Part shown: piece by piece, positions 1 through 5,936 of the stretch
How the letters are laid out: every line of letters begins with the position of its first letter
Numbering within the stretch: the stretch's first letter is position 1
Source: an uncultured Thiotrichaceae bacterium
GTDB taxonomy: Bacteria; Pseudomonadota; Gammaproteobacteria; Thiotrichales; Thiotrichaceae
Assembly (NCBI GenBank): GCA_938038645.1
Contig: CALHTA010000048.1
Span: forward strand, 1 to 8,488
DNA: 8,488 bases
Direction: 5' to 3'
The notes under the pieces: model-generated
What the model was told of the DNA's origin: nothing
The model's input: the letters and a program-made list of their open reading frames with translations, nothing else
Database searches by the model: none
Position numbers and translations under genes: made by a program

Positions 1-1649
1 GTGTCACGGAGGCTGATAACGCGGTTATAAACTAACGCATCGGGTTTGCTGTATCGTGAATCCTGTATGAAATAACCTTCCCGCTCAAACTGGAAACGAA
101 TCCTGCTTTCAGCGCTTGCTAAACCTTTCTCACCCTTACAGCCAGTCAGTATTTCTAAGCTTTTAGGGTTGAGCGACTGCATGTGATCTTTGCCCCCAGC
201 ATCTGGTGCAGGGTCGTTAAATAGACGGTCATACAAGCGCACTTCACAATCCACATTGTCGACTGCATCTACCCAGTGAATGACGCCTTTCGGTTTGATG
301 CCATCCTCAGGGTTATTGCCTAAGGTGCCTTCAATGATTTTGGCTTTCACTTCAATGATATTGCCATCATCATCCTTAATCGCTGCTTCCGCTTCAATGA
401 CGTAAGCATTTCGTAAGCGGACTCTTTTGCCGATAACAAGTCGTTTATAGTGCTTGTTGGCTTCTTCACGGAAGTCATCCTGATCAATCAAAATGGTGTT
501 TGAGAAGGCAAGTTCACGTGTTCCTAAATCGTCACGGCTAGGATGTCCGGCAGTCGTTAGCGTTTCTGTTTGGCCTTCAGGATAGTTTGTGAGCGTTACT
601 TTCAGTGGGCGCAATACGCACATGGCGCGAGTCGCGTTATTGTTGAGGTCTTCGCGAATGGCAAACTCCAACATGCTGACATCAACAATCCCTTTGTTGC
701 GTGACACGCCAGACTTATCGATGAACTCACGCAGTGCCGCGGGAGTATAGCCACGGCGGCGCATTCCTGAAATGGTCGGCATTCTTGGGTCGTTCCAAGC
801 ATCTACTACTTCATCATCCACTAACTTCTTGAGCTTACGCTTACTTGTAACTGTGTAGTTTACTTCTAAGCGTGAGAACTCATATTGCACTGGCTTTGAA
901 GGCACGGATAAGTTTTCAATAAACCAGTTATAGAGTGGTCTATGTTCTTCAAATTCTAAGGTGCAAATGGAGTGAGTTACGCCTTCAATCGCATCACCTT
1001 GGCCATGAGCATAGTCGTAAGAAGGGTAGATGCACCATTTATCACCCGTCTGATGGTGTGAAACTTTGCGAATGCGGTAAATAATTGGGTCACGCATATG
1101 CATATTAGAGGAAGCCATGTCGCCTTTAATGCGCAACGTACAGTGACCTTCATCAAACTCGCCTAAACGCATTTTCTCAAATAATTCGAGGTTCTCTTCA
1201 ATACTGCGAGAGCGATATGGGCTGTTGGTGCCGGCTTCTGTCACCGTGCCGCGAGAGGCGCGCGCGGCATCTTTATCTAAGTCATCAACATACGCTTTGT
1301 CATTTTTGATAAGCTCTACGGCCCAAGCGTGGAGCTGGTCAAAATAATTTGAGGTGAATTTTACATCACCCGCCCATTCAAACCCCAACCACTTGATGTC
1401 TTCTTTTATCGCTTCAACGTATTCGATGTCTTCTTTTTCTGGATTGGTATCATCAAAACGTAAATTGCATTGACCACCAAATGTTTTCGCGATGCCGAAG
1501 TTAAGGCAAATAGACTTTGCATGGCCAATATGGAGGTAACCATTTGGCTCGGGAGGAAAACGTGTTTGGACTGACTGCACTACTTTGTTCTCAAGGTCTT
1601 CTTTTACAATTTTTTCAACAAAGTTTAGCGGTCGTGTATTTTCAGTCAT
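1..1649 (-). CDS. glnS: Glutaminyl-tRNA synthetase (3' end cut by the window edge)
   Basis: Class I aminoacyl-tRNA synthetase that charges tRNA(Gln) with glutamine in the cytoplasm. Reading the minus strand from the ATG at 1649-1647 gives MTENTRPLNFVEKIVKEDLE and then the ATP-binding segment PPEPNGYLHIGHAKS at residues 32-46, with the HIGH motif at 40-43. FDDTNPEKEDIEYVEAIK follows. The second class I signature is VTSKRKL at residues 267-273, where E. coli has VMSKRKL at the same numbering. DPRMPTISGMRRRGYTP and FREEANKHYKRLV are further GlnS-specific stretches. The anticodon-binding beta-barrel region ends in FEREGYFIQDSRYS and NRVISLRDT. The window holds 549 codons and two bases; E. coli GlnS has 554 residues, so only about five residues plus the stop are missing. 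The start is preceded by an A-rich, weak ribosome site (AAAAAGAA). The gene is divergent from cobS. Identification is very secure. Confidence 0.97.
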   Translation of the reverse strand, partial: MTENTRPLNFVEKIVKEDLENKVVQSVQTRFPPEPNGYLHIGHAKSICLNFGIAKTFGGQCNLRFDDTNPEKEDIEYVEAIKEDIKWLGFEWAGDVKFTSNYFDQLHAWAVELIKNDKAYVDDLDKDAARASRGTVTEAGTNSPYRSRSIEENLELFEKMRLGEFDEGHCTLRIKGDMASSNMHMRDPIIYRIRKVSHHQTGDKWCIYPSYDYAHGQGDAIEGVTHSICTLEFEEHRPLYNWFIENLSVPSKPVQYEFSRLEVNYTVTSKRKLKKLVDDEVVDAWNDPRMPTISGMRRRGYTPAALREFIDKSGVSRNKGIVDVSMLEFAIREDLNNNATRAMCVLRPLKVTLTNYPEGQTETLTTAGHPSRDDLGTRELAFSNTILIDQDDFREEANKHYKRLVIGKRVRLRNAYVIEAEAAIKDDDGNIIEVKAKIIEGTLGNNPEDGIKPKGVIHWVDAVDNVDCEVRLYDRLFNDPAPDAGGKDHMQSLNPKSLEILTGCKGEKGLASAESRIRFQFEREGYFIQDSRYSKPDALVYNRVISLRD

Positions 1650-1687
1650 AGCAATTAGTATTCTTTTTCAATTGTTGGTAAACAAAG

Positions 1688-1717
1688 ATTATACAGTGGC
1701 GTGTATTTTTTCGGTAA
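1688..1717 (-). promoter_or_regulatory. Candidate sigma-70 promoter for glnS
   Basis: On the minus strand a perfect TATAAT (-10, at 1693-1688) lies 39 bases upstream of the glnS start. It is preceded at an 18-base spacing by TTACCG (1717-1712), a weak match to the -35 consensus. The box lies in the 132-base divergent spacer between glnS and cobS, where a promoter is expected. The -10 match is clear, but the -35 is poor and no start site has been mapped. Confidence 0.45.
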
Positions 1718-1781
1718 CAAAATGCAGCTGCAATCAAAATAAAAGCGACTTACACTAGCCTTATTTAAAGCGGAGAAATCG

Positions 1782-2579
1782 ATGTTATCTGGCAGGTTTA
1801 GGCAGGAGCTGGCTTACTTCTTTTCTGGTTTGTCGTTTTACACCCGCATCCCTTGCCCTCAATGGGTGGAATACAGCCCAAATAATTTAAATAAATCTAG
1901 AAAATACCTACCACTTATCGGGTTATTTATTGGGTTGTTTGCTGCCCTTGTATTCTTCATCAGTAGTCTACTTTTACCTGCTTCAGTCAGCATAGCATTG
2001 TCTATAATTGCAACGGTTTATTTAACCGGAGCGTTTCATGAGGATGGCCTGGCGGATTGTGCGGATGGTTTTGGTGGAGGCTGGGAAAAAGCCCAGATTT
2101 TAAAAATCATGAAAGATAGTCGTATCGGCGCTTATGGGACAATAAGTCTGATACTGATGTTTGGTTTGAAATTCATTGTTCTGTGGGAATTACAGCTAGT
2201 TTCAGAGAGCCTGCTAATGCTGGCTTTGATCGTCAGTCATTCGCTGAGCCGTTTGATGTCGTCACTCACGATGCAGCATTATGTTTATGTTTCTGAGTTA
2301 ACAAGTAGTAAATCTAAATCGGTGACTTCTTTACATTTAAGTAGTTCAGAGATGCTTTTTAGCGTGTTCCCACTTGCGTTTACACTGCTGATTTTTACAA
2401 AGTTGAGCCTTTTAGTTTCAATGGTTCCAGTCATTGTGCTGGCTTGGTTTTTGGCGCAGTACTATCAAAAACGAATTGGTGGTTATACGGGGGACTGTTT
2501 GGGGGCGACACAGCAGATTACTGAAGTGTTCTATTTCATAATTTTATTGGCTTTTACATTGAATTTAGGTCTTTATTAA
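1782..2579 (+). CDS. cobS: Adenosylcobinamide-GDP ribazoletransferase (cobalamin synthase)
   Basis: Inner-membrane enzyme that joins adenosylcobinamide-GDP to alpha-ribazole (or its 5'-phosphate), completing the cobalamin lower ligand in late B12 assembly and salvage. The family signatures are all present: GAFHEDGLADCADGFGGG at residues 83-100, with the acidic residues that bind Mg2+; KDSRIGAYG at 111-119; and GGYTGDCLGATQQITE at 233-248. Several hydrophobic segments (about 44-82, 118-160, 192-226 and 249-262) fit the polytopic fold. The length of 265 residues is normal for CobS. GGAG at 1772-1775, six bases before the ATG, supports the start. No other cob gene is visible here; cobU, cobT and cobC, often neighbours, are absent, and the next gene downstream is an unrelated sigma factor. 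The upstream gap looks too short and unstructured for a cobalamin riboswitch. Confidence 0.96.
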   Translation: MLSGRFRQELAYFFSGLSFYTRIPCPQWVEYSPNNLNKSRKYLPLIGLFIGLFAALVFFISSLLLPASVSIALSIIATVYLTGAFHEDGLADCADGFGGGWEKAQILKIMKDSRIGAYGTISLILMFGLKFIVLWELQLVSESLLMLALIVSHSLSRLMSSLTMQHYVYVSELTSSKSKSVTSLHLSSSEMLFSVFPLAFTLLIFTKLSLLVSMVPVIVLAWFLAQYYQKRIGGYTGDCLGATQQITEVFYFIILLAFTLNLGLY

Positions 2580-2696
2580 CAGTATTTCTTATTCTTAACC
2601 TTAGTTTCTGATGTATTTGTTTGGGCGTAAATAAAGTATGCTATGTCATGAGAAGTGTAAGGATTATGTAAATTTCTGTTTTGTAGGGAAGCAGCA
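2580..2696. other. AT-rich spacer between cobS and the sigma gene
   Basis: These 117 bases contain no gene and no GC-rich hairpin with a T-run, so there is no convincing terminator for cobS. TATTTG (about -35) and TATGCT or TATGTC (about -10) around 2610-2645 could form a weak promoter, but no match is good. If the sigma factor regulates itself, its recognition sites should lie here, and none can be assigned by eye. Confidence 0.4.
2685..2689 (+). promoter_or_regulatory. Ribosome binding site for the sigma factor gene
   Basis: AGGGA ends seven bases before the GTG at 2697. It is the only Shine-Dalgarno-like stretch near the 5' end of the frame, and it supports the GTG start over internal ATG codons. 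Confidence 0.6.
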
Positions 2697-3296
2697 GTGA
2701 GCAACGCGCTAAGCAAAAACACTAAAAACAGTTGCACACAGATGTTGTGTAATCTTCTAGATCAGAAACAAGATTATGGTGCGGCCATCTTGAGCTTGGT
2801 TGAGCGCTACGTAAATCACTTTTCAAGATGTTATTGCAACCTCAGTTTCCATGAGAAACAGGATATTAGTCAGGAAGTTGCCATTAAGTTGCTTTGTTAT
2901 GGACACAAAGTTCGAGAAAATTGCTCCAGATCTTGGATATACGCGCTAGTTAGAAATCAATGTATCAGCTTTGTTCGGAAGCAAACGACTGAGTTATCTG
3001 TGCTCAATCGTTCAACCGAGGCAAATGATGATGCTAATATTGTCGGTGTCATTCCTCCGCTCGCTGAGGGAACGGATTTTGGCATGATTAATCAGATTGA
3101 TTGCTTACAAAAAGTATTTGATGAGATTGAAATCCAGGAAACAGGTAAGGTCGATATCGCTATTTATACGCAATATGCATTTGGTCTTAGCTACGTAGAA
3201 ATATCCAAACGCTCTAAACGCACAGTAGATGCCGTTGGCCGCCGGATTTCCTTATTAAAAAAACGCTTGAAAAATCTCGTAAGCGAGCATTGTTGA
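2697..3296 (+). CDS. ECF-like sigma-70 family RNA polymerase sigma factor
   Basis: Predicted alternative sigma factor of 199 residues, the usual size for an ECF (group 4) sigma, which directs RNA polymerase to a small regulon. Region 2 spans roughly residues 30-97. Its helix has DISQEVAIKLL (56-66), the counterpart of the usual DxxQExFxxL, and then SWIYALVRNQCISFVRK (79-95), matching the WLYxIARNxxxDxxRR pattern used in -10 recognition. A linker of about 40 residues follows. Region 4 (about 133-196) carries the helix-turn-helix LSYVEISKRSKRTVDAV (164-180) and a basic tail with RISLLKKRLKNL. The protein is unusually cysteine-rich, with nine Cys. The GTG start has a good ribosome site. The stop lies eight bases before the ATG of the membrane FGE-fold protein, so the two are almost certainly co-transcribed, the common arrangement for an ECF sigma and its regulator. 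The family call is firm; the ECF subgroup and target promoters are unknown. Confidence 0.87.
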   Translation: MSNALSKNTKNSCTQMLCNLLDQKQDYGAAILSLVERYVNHFSRCYCNLSFHEKQDISQEVAIKLLCYGHKVRENCSRSWIYALVRNQCISFVRKQTTELSVLNRSTEANDDANIVGVIPPLAEGTDFGMINQIDCLQKVFDEIEIQETGKVDIAIYTQYAFGLSYVEISKRSKRTVDAVGRRISLLKKRLKNLVSEHC

Positions 3297-3304
3297 GAGA
3301 GAGT

Positions 3305-4579
3305 ATGTCAAAAGAAGACTTAGATCAGACGTTAATACCAAAGGATGATGAAGAGCAGTGGCGTAAAGTATTGCATGGCGAAATGGTACCAGCTGAAAGT
3401 AGTGATACGCAGCTAGATGCCGCAGCGATTCGTAGCTATTTGATTGCAAGAGATGAAGTGCAAGCTGTGACTAGCGTTGCAGAGGTTGATGATTTAAATG
3501 TTATTTCAGAAGAAGAAGCTCGGGTTGTGTACCACAAGGCCAGTGAAGAAATTAGGCTGCGTGGGAAAAATACTTGGTTTGAGGCGATTAAAAAATACGG
3601 GGCAGTGTTTTTAATTGGCGGCCTTTCCGCTTCAGTGCTGTTCCTGCTTGCAAATAAAGACACCAATTTAAAACCTGTAGTCCCAACACCAACGCAAGTA
3701 GTTGATGAGGCATTAAATTACTCTGACTATCAAGTGACAGATCTTGGGAAATTTCCTGGATTGTTCCCCAATATGCTACTCATCGCAGGTGGTAATTTTA
3801 CGGCGGGTTGCTCTAAAGGATGGGATGATGTACCAGGAGGTTGCAGGCCTTCAGAATTCCCTGCTCATCCTATGAGCATTAAAACTTTTGAACTAGCCCA
3901 ACACGAAGTAACAGTGGGGCAGTTCGCTCACTTCGTTGAACAGACACAGTATTTGACCGATGCAGAAAAGGAAGGCAAAGGTTGTGTCCATCAAGACATG
4001 CTAACTGAAGGGCACCCCTGGGTGATGAATACGGAACTTAGCTGGAGAAACCCTGGTTACGAGCAAGATGATCATTTTCCCGTTACCTGTATTAGTTGGA
4101 ACGATACTCAGTCCTACATAAAGTGGCTGAGTGATGAAACCAAAACGACTTACCGTTTGCCGACGGAAGCAGAGTGGGAATATGCTGCTAGAGGCGGTAA
4201 AGCAACGGCCTATTTTTGGGGGTCTGTTGCTAGCAATGACCAAGCTAACTACCAAGGTGTAGGCGGGCAAGATAAATGGGAATTTGCTGCCCCAGTAGGT
4301 AGCTTTCCTGCAAATCCATTTTCGGTGCAAGATACTTCAGGCAACCTTTGGGAGTGGGTTCAGGACTGCTGGCATAAAACTTATCACAATATGCCAAGCG
4401 GAGGCGTTGCTTGGGAAAGTGATTGTGCGGGTAGTAACTCTCGAGTGCGCCGCGGCGGGGCTTGGGATGCTGGAGCGGCGGGTATTCGCTCTGCGATACG
4501 CAGTTCTGGTGGAGAGTTCGATCGCAGTAATCTCTATGGTTTTCGAGTGGCTAGAGACTGGCAAAAACAAAAAAAGTAA
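3305..4579 (+). CDS. Single-pass membrane protein with C-terminal FGE/SUMF1-fold domain, possible anti-sigma or sensor
   Basis: A 424-residue protein in three parts. Residues 1-95 are charged, cytoplasmic in prediction, and contain EEQWRKVLHGEM and acidic helical segments. One transmembrane helix, YGAVFLIGGLSASVLFLLA (98-116), has basic residues before it, predicting an N-in, C-out topology. Residues about 155-418 form an FGE-sulfatase/SUMF1 domain: MLLIAGGNFTAGC, HEVTVGQFAHFV, CISWNDTQSYIKWL, YRLPTEAEWEYAARGG (283-298), SGNLWEWVQDCW (345-356), RVRRGGAW (380-387) and YGFRVAR (411-417). The copper-binding cysteine pair of true FGE, expected just after RGGxW, is absent (AWDAGAAGIRSA). Formylglycine generation is therefore unlikely, and a ligand-binding or structural role is more plausible. 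Six cysteines (169, 180, 227, 262, 355, 374) in the exported part could form disulfides. I chose the ATG at 3305 over the TTG at 3290 because 3290 lies inside the sigma gene, while GAGAGAG precedes 3305. Being eight bases behind an ECF sigma gene, it may act as its membrane regulator. No recognised anti-sigma motif was found, so this is inference. Confidence 0.85.
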   Translation: MSKEDLDQTLIPKDDEEQWRKVLHGEMVPAESSDTQLDAAAIRSYLIARDEVQAVTSVAEVDDLNVISEEEARVVYHKASEEIRLRGKNTWFEAIKKYGAVFLIGGLSASVLFLLANKDTNLKPVVPTPTQVVDEALNYSDYQVTDLGKFPGLFPNMLLIAGGNFTAGCSKGWDDVPGGCRPSEFPAHPMSIKTFELAQHEVTVGQFAHFVEQTQYLTDAEKEGKGCVHQDMLTEGHPWVMNTELSWRNPGYEQDDHFPVTCISWNDTQSYIKWLSDETKTTYRLPTEAEWEYAARGGKATAYFWGSVASNDQANYQGVGGQDKWEFAAPVGSFPANPFSVQDTSGNLWEWVQDCWHKTYHNMPSGGVAWESDCAGSNSRVRRGGAWDAGAAGIRSAIRSSGGEFDRSNLYGFRVARDWQKQKK

Positions 4580-4591
4580 ATTTTTTTAGGG

Positions 4592-4638
4592 TACCCCCCT
4601 CAGGTTTTCGATTTTCATGCGTTTCTTGTAATACCCCC
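4592..4638 (+). repeat. Pair of direct TACCCCC repeats, 40 bases apart
   Basis: TACCCCC occurs at 4592-4598 (continuing CT) and at 4632-4638 (continuing TAG). C-runs of this kind stand out in otherwise mixed or AT-rich spacer sequence. Spacing of about four helical turns would place the two motifs on the same face of DNA. Function unknown: they could be binding sites for the neighbouring sigma factor or for the DUF772 protein, or could be chance. Confidence 0.35.
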
Positions 4639-4676
4639 TAGTTGCGGAGGAGTGATTAGGTGTTTTAGCACCAACA

Positions 4677-4686
4677 AGAGAGAGAG
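4677..4686 (+). promoter_or_regulatory. GA-repeat ribosome binding site of the DUF772 gene
   Basis: AGAGAGAGAG ends seven bases before the ATG at 4694 and supports that start. The earlier in-frame GTG at 4652 has GGAGG only about two bases upstream, which is too close. A similar GA repeat precedes the FGE-fold gene. Confidence 0.5.
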
Positions 4687-4693
4687 CATAAAA

Positions 4694-5125
4694 ATGAAAC
4701 AGCATGCAATACAATCTTACAATAACCCTAACGTTTCGGGACCGGTAGCTTCACAAAAATCTGTCCCATTAAGCAAAGTAGTTTATCCACAAGATAAAAT
4801 TTGTCGTTTGACACGTCTAGTCGACTGGTCTTTTCTAGATCAGGAGTTTGGCTTTTTATTTAAAAGCGAGAATGCGCCATCATCTCGACTAATATTCGGT
4901 TTACTTTATTTACAGTCTATTGAAAATATTTCCTTCGAAGAGGTGATGACTCAGTGGGTGAAAACACCGGAGTGGCAGTATTTTTGTGGCCAAGAGCACT
5001 TGACGGATGTATTCCCACTACACCAAGCTTCATTAAGTATTTGGAGTCGAGTGGTCGGTGCGCAAGGGCGTGGCGCTATGGTTACGGCATTAGTCTCATT
5101 GAGAAAGAACGATAACCTACACTAA
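4694..5125 (+). CDS. Stand-alone DUF772 (IS5-type transposase N-terminal domain) protein
   Basis: A 143-residue protein whose residues about 33-121 match the N-terminal DUF772 domain of IS5/IS1182-type transposases: CRLTRLVDWSFLDQEFG (37-53), SSRLIFGLLYLQSIENIS (63-80), SFEEVMTQWVKTPEWQYFCG (80-99), then a PLHQASLSIWSRVVG stretch corresponding to the usual xDPSSLxRWRKRxG. The protein ends about 20 residues later, so the DDE catalytic domain is entirely missing and it cannot transpose DNA. A 30-residue N-terminal extension, rich in Ser, Asn and Gln, precedes the domain. No DDE remnant fits in the 75 bases before the next gene, and no terminal inverted repeats were found. The frame is intact with a plausible ribosome site. 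It is either a trimmed relic of an insertion sequence or a domesticated DNA-binding protein. Its position behind the sigma/FGE pair, with repeated motifs in its leader, makes the second worth testing. Confidence 0.75.
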   Translation: MKQHAIQSYNNPNVSGPVASQKSVPLSKVVYPQDKICRLTRLVDWSFLDQEFGFLFKSENAPSSRLIFGLLYLQSIENISFEEVMTQWVKTPEWQYFCGQEHLTDVFPLHQASLSIWSRVVGAQGRGAMVTALVSLRKNDNLH

Positions 5126-5139
5126 GCTTTTTATTAGGA

Positions 5140-5152
5140 TTGGCAAAGCCAA
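5140..5152 (+). other. Small hairpin downstream of the DUF772 gene
   Basis: TTGGC-AAA-GCCAA is a perfect five-base stem with a three-base loop, 15 bases after the DUF772 stop codon. It is followed by AAGGTTTGATG, not a T-run, so it is at best a weak or Rho-assisted terminator. Confidence 0.3.
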
Positions 5153-5200
5153 AGGTTTGATGCAGTATGCAAGGTTCAGATAAATATCATGGAATGAAGC

Positions 5201-5842
5201 TTGTTATTACTGCGTCAACCTTATCTCACTTTGGCAGAAGCTTGCGAGTTTGAAATAGAGCCGATTAAGCATTCTCGTTTTATCGCGTATGGCGTTCCTA
5301 TTAACGATGAAGCTTTGATTCCAGAAGCGATTAATTCCTTAAAAACACTTACACCAGACGCCGGGCACCACTGCTGGGCTTATATATTGAAGCATCCAGA
5401 GCGCTTAAAGTTTAGCGATGATGGTGAGCCTGGCGGGTCTGCCGGTCGGCCCATGCTTAACCAGCTGCAAGGTCGCGAGCTATATGATTGCTTAGTACTT
5501 GTGACGCGTTACTTTGGCGGCACGAAACTGGGTGTCGGCGGCTTAATGCGAGCCTATGGTGGCGCTGTTGCTCAGTGTCTTGACCGAGCAACTTTAAAAA
5601 CGGTTACCCCCACTTTACCGCTTTGGATTCGTTACGCTTACAACGACACTAGTAACGTAGAGTCCACCTTGCTCGATCTTGACCTAACTGTTGCTGAAAC
5701 TTCGTATGGTCAATATGTTGACGCCCGATTGCAGATACCAGACCAACAGATTATTGAAGTCTATAAAGCCCTTGGCAATCAGGTAGGTGGGCGCTTGATA
5801 CTTACGCTGCCAGACGAAATCCTGGAAGCAATTGATCAGTAG
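5201..5842 (+). CDS. yigZ: YigZ/IMPACT (UPF0029) family protein
   Basis: A 213-residue cytoplasmic protein of the YigZ/IMPACT family. The N-terminal domain has IKHSRFIAYGVPI (22-34), HHCWAYIL (56-63), FSDDGEPGGSAGRPML (71-86) and the family signature RYFGGTKLGVGGLMRAYGGA (103-122). The C-terminal part (about 140-205) fits the ferredoxin-like DUF1949 domain, with GNQVGGRLILTL near the end. The length matches E. coli YigZ (about 205 residues). The biochemical role of the bacterial family is not firmly known; the eukaryotic relative IMPACT is linked to translation control. The frame has a stop (TGA at 5195-5197) just upstream, so TTG at 5201 is the earliest start; GGAA at 5191-5194 lies six bases before it, and family members begin about this far ahead of the KSRF motif. 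It is a conserved housekeeping-type gene between accessory genes and shows no sign of decay. Confidence 0.93.
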   Translation: MLLLRQPYLTLAEACEFEIEPIKHSRFIAYGVPINDEALIPEAINSLKTLTPDAGHHCWAYILKHPERLKFSDDGEPGGSAGRPMLNQLQGRELYDCLVLVTRYFGGTKLGVGGLMRAYGGAVAQCLDRATLKTVTPTLPLWIRYAYNDTSNVESTLLDLDLTVAETSYGQYVDARLQIPDQQIIEVYKALGNQVGGRLILTLPDEILEAIDQ

Positions 5843-5936
5843 CAAGTGTTTCCAGAGCATAACTGGTTTTAGTCTTCAAGATGGTCTATGTTAAGTTAGG
5901 TAAACCCCTAAGAAGAGTTTGTTTCATGGAGTCCAA
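5843..5936. other. Spacer upstream of the TIR-STAND operon
   Basis: Ninety-four bases. CCAG-AGCATAA-CTGG followed by TTTT (5852-5870) is a weak four-base-stem terminator candidate for yigZ. TTAGG-TAAACC-CCTAA (5896-5911) is a short inverted repeat 26 bases before the TIR start and could be an operator or leader hairpin. TATGTT at 5887-5892 might be a -10 box but has no good -35. An operon promoter is expected here and none is certain. Confidence 0.35.
5928..5931 (+). promoter_or_regulatory. Ribosome binding site of the TIR gene
   Basis: GGAG lies five bases before the ATG at 5937. It supports that start over the in-frame TTG at 5919, which would add only six residues unlike the start of a TIR domain. 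Confidence 0.6.

Larger units (their letters stand above)
4580..4693. other. Leader region with tandem TACCCCC motifs
   Basis: This 114-base gap holds an A-run/T-run inverted stretch overlapping the preceding stop codon (about 4570-4587), which ends in seven T's but has no GC stem, so it is a poor terminator. It then has two C-rich motifs, TACCCCC at 4592-4598 and 4632-4638, exactly 40 bases apart; the first sits in the palindrome GGGTACCC (4589-4596). A small GGTG/CACC hairpin (4659-4672, six-base loop) follows, before the ribosome site of the DUF772 gene. The region looks like a promoter or operator segment, not a simple intra-operon gap, but no sigma-70 boxes are convincing. Confidence 0.4.

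Noticed and set aside
602..802. Small open frame on the minus strand inside glnS
   Set aside because: It is out of frame with glnS, whose reading here is unmistakable, and its product resembles nothing. It is a shadow frame.
1723..1732. Perfect ten-base palindrome TGCAGCTGCA in the glnS-cobS spacer
   Set aside because: It could be an operator, but it is a single short palindrome whose flanks do not extend the symmetry in step. I cannot tell it from chance.
4570..4587. A-run/T-run inverted repeat across the FGE-fold gene stop as an intrinsic terminator
   Set aside because: The stem would be only A-T pairs with no GC core, so it does not meet the usual form of an intrinsic terminator.
3255..4589. 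Several short open frames on both strands over the sigma/FGE-fold genes (3255-3449, 3436-3666, 4001-4330, 4337-4570 minus; 4407-4589 plus)
   Set aside because: All overlap well-supported coding sequence, have no good ribosome sites and no recognisable domains.
4652..4693. Alternative GTG start at 4652 for the DUF772 protein
   Set aside because: Its GGAGG lies only about two bases upstream, and the extra 14 residues cover the GGTG/CACC hairpin and the GA-repeat ribosome site of the ATG at 4694.
4580..5200. Diversity-generating retroelement, suggested by the FGE-fold (C-type-lectin-like) gene
   Set aside because: No reverse transcriptase gene, no template-repeat copy of the FGE-domain 3' end and no adenine-biased variable repeat is visible in the window.
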